Shown: piece after piece, positions 39,951 to 50,000 of the stretch
How the letters are laid out: each line of letters opens with the position of its first letter
Position numbering within the stretch: position 1 is the first letter of the stretch
Source of the DNA: Duganella aceris
GTDB lineage: Bacteria; Pseudomonadota; Gammaproteobacteria; Burkholderiales; Burkholderiaceae_D
DNA: 64,000 bases
NCBI RefSeq assembly: GCF_011090165.1
Contig: NZ_JAADJT010000013.1
Location: forward strand, 173,281-237,280
Direction of reading: 5' to 3'
The notes under the pieces: model-generated
Database searches by the model: none
What the model saw: the letters and a program-made list of their open reading frames with translations, nothing else
Told to the model about the DNA's origin: nothing
Translations under genes and position numbers: made by a program

Positions 39951-41120
39951 TCAAGCCGCCGCTTCGGCGAAACGGCTCTCGTACAGCGCCGCCACCAGAT
40001 CGGACTGGGTGATGATGCCGGCAAATCGCTGCTCTTCGTCGACGATCAGGATGTGATGGAAACCGGAATCCGCCATCAGCGGCACCACGTCGACGATCGG
40101 CGTATCGACCCGCGCGGTGCTCGGATGCTGGGTCATGATCTGGCCGACAACTTCGGCTTTTTCGCTGTGACTGACGCCGGTTTTGCGCAGGAAGCGGTGC
40201 AGTTGCTGGCGGATGCCGCTGTAGTCGTCGAGGCCGCCGTGCTCCAGGAAATCGCTTTGGGTGACGATGCCGATCACGCGGCGCGCGCGGTTGAGCACCG
40301 GCAGCGCCGTCAAGCGGTGCGAGCGCAGCTGCTGCCACGCTTCCTCCAGGCTGGTGCCGAACTCCGCGCTGACGATGTCGCGCGACATGATGTCGGCGCA
40401 GTGGATGATGCCGAAGCGGCGCTGGTAGGCGCGCTGCTCGGTCTGCATGAACAGCGATTCCAGATCGTCGCGGCTGATGTCCAGCACCTGGTTGTGCTGC
40501 TTCAGCACCGCGTCGAGATCTTCCGGGCGGAAGCCCAGCCGCACCGTCGGCACCTTGTCGGCGGTGCCGTGCGGATTGGGATGCGCCGCTTGCTGCGTGT
40601 GCGGATAGCGCCGCCCGGTCAGGTTGTTGTACAGGATCGCCATCGCGACCAGCACCACGGTATTGACCAGCACCGTGCTCAGCACGAAACCGAAGCCCGC
40701 CGCGTGCACCACCGGTCCGCCGATCACCGTGGTCAGCGCCATCGCGCCGCCGGGTGGATGCAGGCAGCGGGTGACGAACATGGCGGCGATCGCCAGGCCG
40801 GTCGCCAGCGCGCCCAGCAGCGGCAAGGACAGGGCGTCGCCGCACCAGCGCACGCAGGCCACACCGACCAGGCCGCTGACGACGTTGCCGCCGATGGCCG
40901 ACCACGGCTGGGCCAACGGACTGGCCGGCAGCGCGAACAGCAGCACGGCGGAAGCGCCCATCGGCGCAACCATGTAGATGGCGGCGCCCGGCGGCAACAG
41001 GAAGTGACTGAGCAGGGCGGTGATCAGCAGGCCGCACAGCGCGCCGGCGGCGGCCCGCAGCTGTTCGCGCCGGCTGGCGGTGGTGGGGCTGGGCAGCCAG
41101 CGTTCGAGGAAGGCGCGCAT
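39951..41120 (-). CDS. HPP family membrane protein with C-terminal CBS pair
   Basis: 389 residues. Four hydrophobic segments (about 20-180) contain the signature CLHPPGGAMAL that names the HPP family. Two CBS domains follow (about 240-385), with ADIMSRDIVSAE and VGQIMTQHPSTA starting the repeats. CBS pairs usually sense adenine nucleotides. Plant HPP proteins (NAR/NITR group) have been linked to nitrite transport, so an ion-transport role is possible but unproven. No Shine-Dalgarno sequence is obvious before the ATG. Confidence 0.88.
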   Translation of the reverse strand: MRAFLERWLPSPTTASRREQLRAAAGALCGLLITALLSHFLLPPGAAIYMVAPMGASAVLLFALPASPLAQPWSAIGGNVVSGLVGVACVRWCGDALSLPLLGALATGLAIAAMFVTRCLHPPGGAMALTTVIGGPVVHAAGFGFVLSTVLVNTVVLVAMAILYNNLTGRRYPHTQQAAHPNPHGTADKVPTVRLGFRPEDLDAVLKQHNQVLDISRDDLESLFMQTEQRAYQRRFGIIHCADIMSRDIVSAEFGTSLEEAWQQLRSHRLTALPVLNRARRVIGIVTQSDFLEHGGLDDYSGIRQQLHRFLRKTGVSHSEKAEVVGQIMTQHPSTARVDTPIVDVVPLMADSGFHHILIVDEEQRFAGIITQSDLVAALYESRFAEAAA

Positions 41121-41178
41121 GGGGTAAATGAGGTATTAGGAATGGCACATTATCCCATGCTCAGCGCGCTTGCGCACC

Positions 41179-41655
41179 CTATTGGTGCGAAACCAACTCC
41201 AGCGGCAGGGACGTGGTGATCTTGATCTGTTCCATCGAAAACGCCGAGGAGACCCCGCTGAGCTGCACAGACTTGATCAACTTTTTGTAAAAGCGGTCAT
41301 ATCCTTCGATATCGCTTGTAACCACCTTCAAAAGATAATCGACGTCGCCGCTCATGCGATGAAATTCCTGCACTTCCGGCAGCGCCGCCACTGCGGCTGC
41401 GAAGCGGGCGAACCATTTCTCGTCGTGCGAGGTGGTGCGCACGCTGACGAACACCGTCACCGGCAGGCCGACCTTGCGGCGGTTGATGATGGCCACGCGG
41501 CTCTCGATATAGCCTTCCTCCTCCAGGCGTCGAACCCGCTTCCAGCAGGGCGTGTTGGACAGCCCGACCCGCTCGCTGAGCTGGGCGATCGACAGCGTGC
41601 CGTCGGCCTGAAGCGCGGAAAGAATGGCGTAGTCATAACGGTCAAGTGGATTCAT
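41179..41655 (-). CDS. Lrp/AsnC family regulator, DecR/CyuR-like
   Basis: 158 residues, complete. The HTH (1-60) has TPCWKRVRRLEEEGYIESRVA. The RAM domain has EFHRMSGDVDYLLKVVTSD and ends SMEQIKITTSLPLE. From memory this pattern is close to E. coli DecR/YbaO (CyuR), a cysteine-responsive activator of cysteine desulfhydration. It is divergent from the cysteine desulfurase fusion across 120 bp, which fits control by cysteine or sulfide stress. The sub-family call is by eye and needs an alignment. Confidence 0.88.
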   Translation of the reverse strand: MNPLDRYDYAILSALQADGTLSIAQLSERVGLSNTPCWKRVRRLEEEGYIESRVAIINRRKVGLPVTVFVSVRTTSHDEKWFARFAAAVAALPEVQEFHRMSGDVDYLLKVVTSDIEGYDRFYKKLIKSVQLSGVSSAFSMEQIKITTSLPLELVSHQ

Positions 41656-41775
41656 CCTACTAATTTACCATTGGAGGTATAAAACATCTACAACTAGTGC
41701 GTGGGCGGAGGATTTTAGTACGTATATTTCGGCATAAGTGCGTAAGCTGTATGCATCCAACCAGCAACCGCCATC

Positions 41776-43863
41776 ATGACCACCGAAATCTACCTCGACG
41801 GCAACGCCACCAGCGCCGTCCTCCCCGCCGCCATCGACGCCGCCCTCGACACCATGGGACGCCGCTTCGGCAATCCCAGCAGCACCCACGGCGCCGGACT
41901 CAAGGCCAAGGCCATCCTCGACGAGGCGCGCGCCTGCGCCGTACGTCTGCTGGGCGTGGGCGAGGGCCGCCTGATGTTCAACAGCGGCGCCACCGAAGGC
42001 ATCCAGACCTCGGTGCTGTCGGCGCTGATCGGCTTGCGCGAGCGCCAGGACAAGGGCGAGGCCATCGGCGATCTGCTGGTCTATGGCGCCACCGAGCACA
42101 AGGCGGTGCCGGAAAGCCTGGCGCACTGGAACCGGCTGCTGGGCCTGAACCTGACGCTGCACAAGTTGCCGGTCGACGGCGACGGCGCGCATGACCTGGC
42201 GGCACTGCGCCAGCTGGCCGGCCAGGCCGCGCTGGTTTGCACCATGGCGGCAAACAACGAAACCGGCGTCGTCACCGACCTCGACGGCATCGCCGCCGTG
42301 CTGGGCGACACCGGCAGCCGCGCCTACTGGATGGTCGATTGCGTGCAGGCGCTGGGCAAGCTGGAGCTGCAACTGGCGTCCACCCGCATCGATTACGCGC
42401 CGTTCTCCGGGCATAAGCTGTACGCGCCGAAAGGCATCGGCATGTTGTACGTGCGCGCCGGCGCGCCGTTCACGCCGCTGATCATGGGTGGCGGCCAGGA
42501 AAGCGCGCAGCGCTCCGGCACCGAGAACATGGCCGGCATCGCCGCGCTGGGCGCGGTGCTGGCCGCGCTGGAGCGGGGCGACACCTTCCGCAGCGAAGGC
42601 GAGCTGTGCGGCTTCCGCGCGCGCCTGGCCGACAGCCTGCGCGCCGCCTTGCCCGGCGTCGTCTTCAACCATCCCTTCGACAAGTCGCTGCCGACCACGC
42701 TGAACTTTTCCGTGCCCGGCCTGTCGAGCCGCGAACTGGTGGATGTGTTCGACGCCGCCCAGGTGCGCGTCAGCGCCGGCAGCGCCTGCTCGTCGGCCAA
42801 GGCCGCGCCGAGCTACGTGCTGGACGCGATGGGCCTGCCGCTGTGGCGCAGCGCCGGCGCGATCCGCATGTCCTTCGGGCCGCTGGCCGACGAAGCCACC
42901 ATCGCCGCCGCCTGCGCCCGCATCGAGCGCTGCGGCGCCGCGCTGCGCGCCAGCTGCCTGATTCCGTCGGAACGCACCGCCGTGCCGCACGACGGCCTGG
43001 TGCAACTGGGCGTCGAGGGCGCCTGCAGCTGGATGGTGCTGGACGCGGCCAGCCGCAGCTGCATCGTCATCGATCCGCTGCCGGACGTGACCGCGCGCAT
43101 CGAATCCTATGTGCGCTGCCAGAACTACCAGGTGCTGGCCATTGTCAGCACCTTGCCCAACGCCGGCCGCACCATGTTGATCGACGCGCTGGGCCGTCAC
43201 TTCGACCGCCACGCGCAAGCGGACGAGTACGGTTGGCCCGCCGGCGGCACGACCGTGACGCTGGAAAACGGCGCCAGCGTCGGCGCGATCCGGATCGGTA
43301 CGCAAGTGTTGGCCAACATGGCCTGCGGCGCCGGAGACGAATTGCGCGCCTACCTGCTGGGCGCGGCGGACGGCGAGCGCCTGCCGGCCGCCTCGGTGCG
43401 CTTCGCCTTCAGCGCGCGGCCGGCGCGGCAAGCGCTGGGCGCGGTCGGCGCCGAGCAAACGCTGCTGTGTCCGACGCGCGACGAGCACAACCAGTTCTGC
43501 ACCAGCCTGACGACGCAAGCGGCCGCGACGCCGTCCGCCGAGCTGCAACTCGATGGCGCCGGGCTGGACGCCTTCCTGCAAGCGCATCCGGACGCGGTGC
43601 TGATCGACGTGCGCGAGCCCTACGAGTTCGCCGCCACGATCACGCCCGGACCGGCCGGCCGTGTGGCGCAAAGCGTGCCGCTGAACCGTCTGGCCGAGTA
43701 CGCCGCCGAATGGCTGCGCGGCGAGCCGGCGCCGCTGGTGTTCTTCTGTCGTAGCGGCAACCGCAGCGTCAAGGCCGCACAATGCCTGCGCCGCCTCGGC
43801 CATCCCCAAGCCTACAGTCTGACCGGCGGCCTCGCGCTGGCACCGCTGCCGCTCGCGGCCTGA
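41776..43863 (+). CDS. Cysteine desulfurase - degenerate persulfide-dioxygenase-like - rhodanese fusion
   Basis: 695 residues in three parts. Residues 1-390 are an IscS/NifS-type PLP cysteine desulfurase: YLDGNATSAV, Schiff-base Lys214 in SGHKLYAPKG, and the mobile catalytic Cys338 in SAGSACSSAK. Residues about 405-560 resemble a metallo-beta-lactamase (ETHE1/persulfide dioxygenase) fold, with LDAASRSCIVIDPLPD. The metal motif is lost: AIVSTLPNAGR stands where His-x-His-x-Asp-His is expected. Residues about 580-695 are a rhodanese with DVREPYEF and active Cys658 in FCRSGNRS. Sulfur could pass from Cys338 to Cys658 within one chain. A terminator follows. Confidence 0.87.
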   Translation: MTTEIYLDGNATSAVLPAAIDAALDTMGRRFGNPSSTHGAGLKAKAILDEARACAVRLLGVGEGRLMFNSGATEGIQTSVLSALIGLRERQDKGEAIGDLLVYGATEHKAVPESLAHWNRLLGLNLTLHKLPVDGDGAHDLAALRQLAGQAALVCTMAANNETGVVTDLDGIAAVLGDTGSRAYWMVDCVQALGKLELQLASTRIDYAPFSGHKLYAPKGIGMLYVRAGAPFTPLIMGGGQESAQRSGTENMAGIAALGAVLAALERGDTFRSEGELCGFRARLADSLRAALPGVVFNHPFDKSLPTTLNFSVPGLSSRELVDVFDAAQVRVSAGSACSSAKAAPSYVLDAMGLPLWRSAGAIRMSFGPLADEATIAAACARIERCGAALRASCLIPSERTAVPHDGLVQLGVEGACSWMVLDAASRSCIVIDPLPDVTARIESYVRCQNYQVLAIVSTLPNAGRTMLIDALGRHFDRHAQADEYGWPAGGTTVTLENGASVGAIRIGTQVLANMACGAGDELRAYLLGAADGERLPAASVRFAFSARPARQALGAVGAEQTLLCPTRDEHNQFCTSLTTQAAATPSAELQLDGAGLDAFLQAHPDAVLIDVREPYEFAATITPGPAGRVAQSVPLNRLAEYAAEWLRGEPAPLVFFCRSGNRSVKAAQCLRRLGHPQAYSLTGGLALAPLPLAA

Positions 43864-43884
43864 CCGTCATCACCGCAAAGTTCC

Positions 43885-43909
43885 AAGGCCGCAGCAGCGG
43901 CCTTTTTTT
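43885..43909 (+). terminator. Rho-independent terminator of the desulfurase fusion
   Basis: The stem AAGGCCGC/GCGGCCTT with loop AGCA runs into a T-tract, 21 bp after the stop codon. The following 106 bp before the glucan synthase show no clear gene or consensus promoter. Confidence 0.9.
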
Positions 43910-44015
43910 CATCCACTCCTCCATATGTTCGTCACCGTACAGTCGCGTGGCGTGCGCCCCCGTACGATGCCTTGGCACATAATTTCCCATTCGCAGAATC
44001 GAAGCGAGGCTCAAG

Positions 44016-47000
44016 TTGACCAAGTCCAATCCCCTATTGCCGGATATTTCCCTCGGCTTCCGCGAATCCCCCGCCGGCGCATTGTTATCCGATGAAGATG
44101 ACGAAGACCTGCCGCTGCGCGCTGAATTATTCAGCGCGGCGCAGATGGCCGCGCACGGCAAGACGCTCGCCGCACACCATGAACTGAGCAAGCGGGGCGG
44201 CCGCGACCGCCTGCTGTCCCGGCTGGCCGAAAACGCCGCCGTCATCGACTCCACCTGCGACGAACTCACCGCCGCCGTCAAGGCCGGCCGCCAGATCACG
44301 CCCGCCTCCGAGTGGCTGCTGGATAATTTCTATTTGATCGAAGAGCAGATCCGCATTGCCCGTCGTCACTTACCGAAGAACTACAGCAAGGAATTGCCGC
44401 GCCTGGGCAAGGGCGCGCCCGAAGGCACGCCGCGCGTCTACAAGATCGCGCTGGAAATCATTTCGCACGGCGATGGCCGCGTCGATCCCGAATCGCTGTG
44501 CCGCTTCGTCGACGCCTACCAGGAAGTGGCGACGCTCAAGCTCGGCGAGCTGTGGGCGATCCCGATCATGCTGCGCCTCGCGCTGATCGAGAACCTGCGC
44601 CGCGTCGCCGCGCGCGTGGCCGACAACCGCATCCACCGCGACCTGGCCAACACCTGGGCCGACCAGATGACCGACGTCGCGGAGAAAAACCCGAGCGGCC
44701 TGATTCTGATGGTGGCCGACATGGCCCGCTCCAATCCGCCGATCACCAGCGCCTTCGTGGCCGAACTGGCGCGGCGCCTGCAAGGACAAAGCCCGGCGCT
44801 GACCTTGGCCTTGTCGTGGATCACCCACCGCCTGGCCGAAACCGGCCAGACCATCGAACAGCAGATCCAGGCCGAGATCCAGCAACAGGCGACCGAGCAG
44901 GTCTCGATCGCCAACAGCATCGGCAGCCTGCGCTTCCTCGGCACCATGGACTGGCAGGAGTTCGTCGAGTCGATGAGCGTGGTCGAGCAGACGCTGCGCC
45001 AGGACCCATCCGGCGTCTACGGCCAGATGGACTTCGCCACCCGCGACAACTACCGCCACGCGATCGAGAAGATCGCCAAGCGCTCGCGGTTCAGCGAAGT
45101 GGAAGTGGCGCAGCAGACCTTGCAGCTGGCGCAGGCGCACTACGAAGGCGGCGACAAGCGCCACGGCCACGTTGGCTTCTACCTGATCGGCGGCGGCCTG
45201 GCCGCGCTGGAAAAACAGGCCGGCATGCGCCGTCCATGGCTGGAGGCCTTGCAGCAGACATCGAGCGCCTCGCCGCTGACTTCCTATCTCGGCGCCATCG
45301 CCGCCTTCGCGCTGGTCTCGACCGCGCTGCTGCTGGAACGCGGCGCGGCGCACGGCGCCAACAAGATCGAATTGGCGGCGCTGGGCGTGTTGGCGCTGCT
45401 GGGCAGCAGCCAGCTGGCGCTGAGCCTGGTGAACTGGGTCGCGACGCTGGTCACGCGTCCGCACCCGCTGCCGCGCATGGATTACAAGGAAGGCATCCCG
45501 ACCGACGCCCGCTCGCTGGTGGTGGTGCCGACGCTCGCCTACAGCAAGGAGAATATCGAGGAACTGTGCGAACAGCTGGAAGTGCGCTTCCTGGCCAACC
45601 GCGATCCCAACCTGGTGTTCGGTCTGCTGACCGACTTCGCCGACGCCGCCGCCGAAAGCCTGATCGGCGACGCGCCGCTGCTGGAACAGATGCAGCGCTG
45701 CATCGAAGACCTGAACCGCAAATACGCCATGCATCCGAACGGCGATCCGGCCACGCCGTTCCTGCTGCTGCACCGCCCGCGCCTGTGGAATCCGCAGGAA
45801 GGCGTGTGGATGGGCTATGAACGCAAGCGCGGCAAGCTGGAGGACCTGAACCGCTTCCTGCGCGGCGGCGCGCGCGACAAGTTCTCGCTGATCGTGGGCG
45901 ACACCACGCAGCTGGAGAGCATCCGCTACGTCATCACGCTCGACACCGACACCCAGCTGCCGCGCGACGCGGCGGCGCAGTTCATCGCCACCATGCAGCA
46001 TCCGCTCAACCGTGCCCGCATCGATACCGCGCGCGGCCGCGTGGTCGAAGGCTACGGCATCCTGCAACCGCGCGTCGCGGTCAGCCTGCCGAGCGAGAAC
46101 GCTTCGCGCTACGAAAAAATGTGCGGCGGCGAGCCGGGCATCGATCCCTACACCCGCACCGTCTCCGACGTGTACCAGGACGTGTTCCTCGAAGGCTCCT
46201 TCATCGGCAAGGGCATCTACGATGTCGACGTGTTCGAGCAAGTGCTGGGCCACCGTTTGCCGGAAAACCAGATCCTCAGCCACGATCTGCTGGAAGGCTG
46301 CTACCTGCGCGCCGGCCTGCTGAGCGACGCGCAACTGTATGAAGAATATCCGGCCCGCTACAGCGACGACGTCAGCCGCCGCCAGCGCTGGATCCGCGGC
46401 GACTGGCAGTTGATCTCGTGGCTGTTCGGCCGCGTGCCCAACGGCAGCGGCAAGCGCGAACGCAATCCGCTGTCGCTGCTGTCGCGCTGGAAGCTGTTCG
46501 ACAATCTGCGCCGCAGCCTGACCGCGCCGGCGCTGGTGCTGTCGCTGATCACCGCGTGGCGCTGGCTGCCGGATCCGTGGATGTGGACCGGCGCCGTGCT
46601 GGCCGTGATCTTCACCCAGCCGCTGGTCAGCATGCTGCACGACCTGTTCCGCCGTCCCGAAGACACACTGTGGAGCCAGCACCTGCGCGCCTCGATGCGC
46701 CGCGCCGGCGTGCAGTTCTCGCACGCCATCCTGATGCTGGTGTTCCTGCCGTACGAGGCCTACTTCAGCCTGGACGCGATCCTGCGCAGCATCTGGCGCA
46801 TGACGGTCTCGCATCGCCATCTGCTGGAATGGCGCGCCTCCGGACTGGCGCGCGTGGCCGCCGGCACCGCTGGCGTCTGGCGCACCATGTGGGCATCGCC
46901 GGTGCTGGCGCTGTTCGTCGGCGGCGCATTGCTGGGATGGCGCCCCGCCAGCCTGGCCCCGGCCTCGCTGTTCCTGCTGGCGTGGTTGGTGGCGCCGGCG

Positions 47001-50000
47001 GTGGCCGACTGGATCAGCCGTCCGATCCACCGCAAGCACGCCGAACTGACGCCGGAACAGAATCAGTTCCTGCACAAGCTGGCACGCCGCACCTGGGCCT
47101 ATTTCGACCGCTTCGTCGGCCCGGAAGACAACTGGCTGCCGCCGGATAATATGCAGGAACACCCTGCGCAGGTGATCGCGCACCGCACCTCGCCGACCAA
47201 TATCGGCATGGCGCTGCTGGCCAACCTGAGCGCGACCGACTTCGGCTACATCACGGTGGCGCAGCTGATCGCGCGCACCGACCAGACCATGTCCACGATG
47301 GACAAGCTGGAACGCCATCAAGGTCACTTCTACAACTGGTACGACACGCAGAGCCTCAAGCCGCTGCACCCGATCTACATCTCGACCGTCGACAGCGGCA
47401 ACCTGGCCGGCCACCTGCTGACATTGCAGCCCGGCCTGACCGGCCTGTACGACCAGCCGGTGCTCGGCCCGCAGATCGTCGACGGCATCGCCGCCACGCT
47501 GCGCGTGCTGCAGGAAACCATGAGCGGCACGACTCCGGCGCAAGCGCCGCAGACCGGTGGCGGCGCCTCCGATCCGGCGCAGTCCGAGCCGGACGAGGGT
47601 GCCGACGCCGGCGGCGATACGCACGACATCAACGCCGTGATGGCGCTGTTGTCGCCCGCGCCGGACGCGTCCAACGTGCAGCAACTGTATCTGTGGCTGG
47701 CGCGCATGTGCGCCGCCGTCGAAGCGTTCCAGTCGCACGCCGACGCGCACGGCGAAGCCGCCGCGATGTGGGGCGCCTCGCTGCTGCTGCAATGCCGCGC
47801 CGCGCTGGACGAGCTGACGCTGCTGACGCCATGGGCCACGCTGCCCACCGACGCGGTGTTCGACACCGCCGTCTCGCGCATGCCGACCCTGCGCGAGCTG
47901 GCCGGCCTGGCGCACGCCACCGCCGCGATCCCGGTCACCGACCTGGCCCCGGCCGAACGCGAACGCCAGCAGCAACTGGCGCAGCTGTTCGAACAAGGCA
48001 GCGCCGCCGCGCACGACCGCATGCGCGCGCTGGCCGAACTGGCGCAACGCGCCTGTTCGTTCGCGCAAATGGAATACGGCTTCCTGTACAACAGCACCAC
48101 CAGCCTGCTGGCGATCGGCTACAACGTCAGCGAGCGTCGTCTCGACGCCAGCTACTATGATCTGCTGGCATCCGAAGTGCGCCTCGCCAGCTTCGTCGCC
48201 ATCGCCCAGGGCCAGCTGCCGCAGGAGCACTGGTTCGCGCTGGGCCGCCAGCTGTGCATCGTCGCCGGCAAGCCGGTGCTGCTGTCCTGGAGCGGCTCGA
48301 TGTTCGAGTACCTGATGCCGCTGCTGGTGATGCCGAACTATCCGAGCACCTTGCTCGACCAGACCTACCACGCGGTGATCGACGCGCAGATCGACTACGG
48401 CAAGCGCCACAACGTGCCGTGGGGGATTTCCGAGTCCGGCTACAACACCGTCGACGCCAGCCTGAATTACCAGTACCGCGCCTTCGGCGTGCCTGGCCTG
48501 GGCCTGAAGCGCGGCCTGGCCGACGATCTGGTGATCGCGCCGTACGCCTCGATGATGGGACTGATGGTGCAGCCGGAAGCCTCCTGCGTCAACCTGCAGA
48601 AGATGGCGGAGCTGGGCTACATGGGCCGCTACGGCTTCTTCGAAGCGATCGACTACACGCCATCGCGTCTGCCGCGCGGACAGACCGCTGCCATCATCCG
48701 TTCCTTCATGGTCCACCACCAGGGCATGGGGCTGCTGGCCCTGAGCTACCTGCTGCACGACCGGCCGATGCAGCGCCGCTTCGAATCCGATCCGCTGCTG
48801 CAATCGACCTTGCTGGTGCTGCAGGAACGCAGCCCGCAGGTGGGCGCCTTCTACTCCAACACCACCGAGCTGGCGGCGATCCGCAGCACGGTGCCGGAGC
48901 AATCGATGCCGATGCGGATCCTGACCCAGCATTCGACCCCGGTGCCGGAAACCCAGCTGCTGTCCAACGGCCGCTATCACGTCATGGTCACCAACGCCGG
49001 CGGCAGCTACAGCCGCTGGAAGGACCTGGCCGTGACTCGCTGGCGCGAAGACAGCACCCGCGACAACTGGGGCAACTTCTGCTACGTGCGCGACATGGAG
49101 GACGGCGAGTTCTGGTCCACCACCTATCAACCGACTCTGGTCGATCCGCGCAAGCATGAAGTGATCTTCTCCGAAGGCCGCGCCGAATTCCGCCGCTCCG
49201 ACCGGGGCCTGGACCTGTACACCGAAATCGTGGTCTCGCCAGAAGACGACATCGAACTGCGCCGCACCCGCATCACCAACAAGACCGACCGCGTGCGCAC
49301 CATCGAGGTGACCAGCTTCGCCGAAGTGGTGATGGCGCCGGCCGCCGCCGACAACGCGCACCAGGCGTTCAGCAAACTGTTCGTGCAGACCGAAATCCTG
49401 CGCGACGAAAACGCCATCCTGTGCACCCGCCGTCCGCGCGGCCAGACCGACGTCATGCCGTGGCTGATGCATTCGATGATGGTGCACGACGCGCCGGCCG
49501 GCGCGGTCTCGTTCGAGACCGACCGCTCGCGCTTCCTCGGTCGTGGCAACACGACGGTGGCGCCGAGCGCGATGCTGGACGAGGGCCCGCTCAGCGGCGG
49601 CGAAGGTTCCGTGCTCGATCCGGTGGTGGCGATCCGCTACACCATCACGCTGCAACCCGACCAGACCGCGATCGTCGACATCGTCACCGGCATGACCGAG
49701 CAGCGCGACGCCGCGCTGCACCTGATCGACAAGTACCAGGACAAGCACCTGGCCGACCGCGTGTTCGAACTGGCGTGGACCCACAGCCAGGTGGTGCTGC
49801 GCCAGCTGAACGCCAGCGAGGCCGACGCCCAGCTGTACGGACGCCTGGCCAACTCGGTCATCTACCCGAACGCCGCGCTGCGCGCCGACGCCGGCACGCT
49901 GATCAAGAATCAGCGCGGCCAGTCCGGCCTGTGGGCCTACGCGATTTCCGGCGACCTGCCGATCGTGCTGCTGCAAATCAAAGACCCGGCCAACATTGAA

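Noticed and set aside
43973..43987. Sigma54-like TGGCAC-N5-TTCC before the glucan synthase
   Set aside because: The -12 element has TTCC where TTGC is needed and no enhancer-binding protein is nearby; an overlapping CATAAT has no -35 box.
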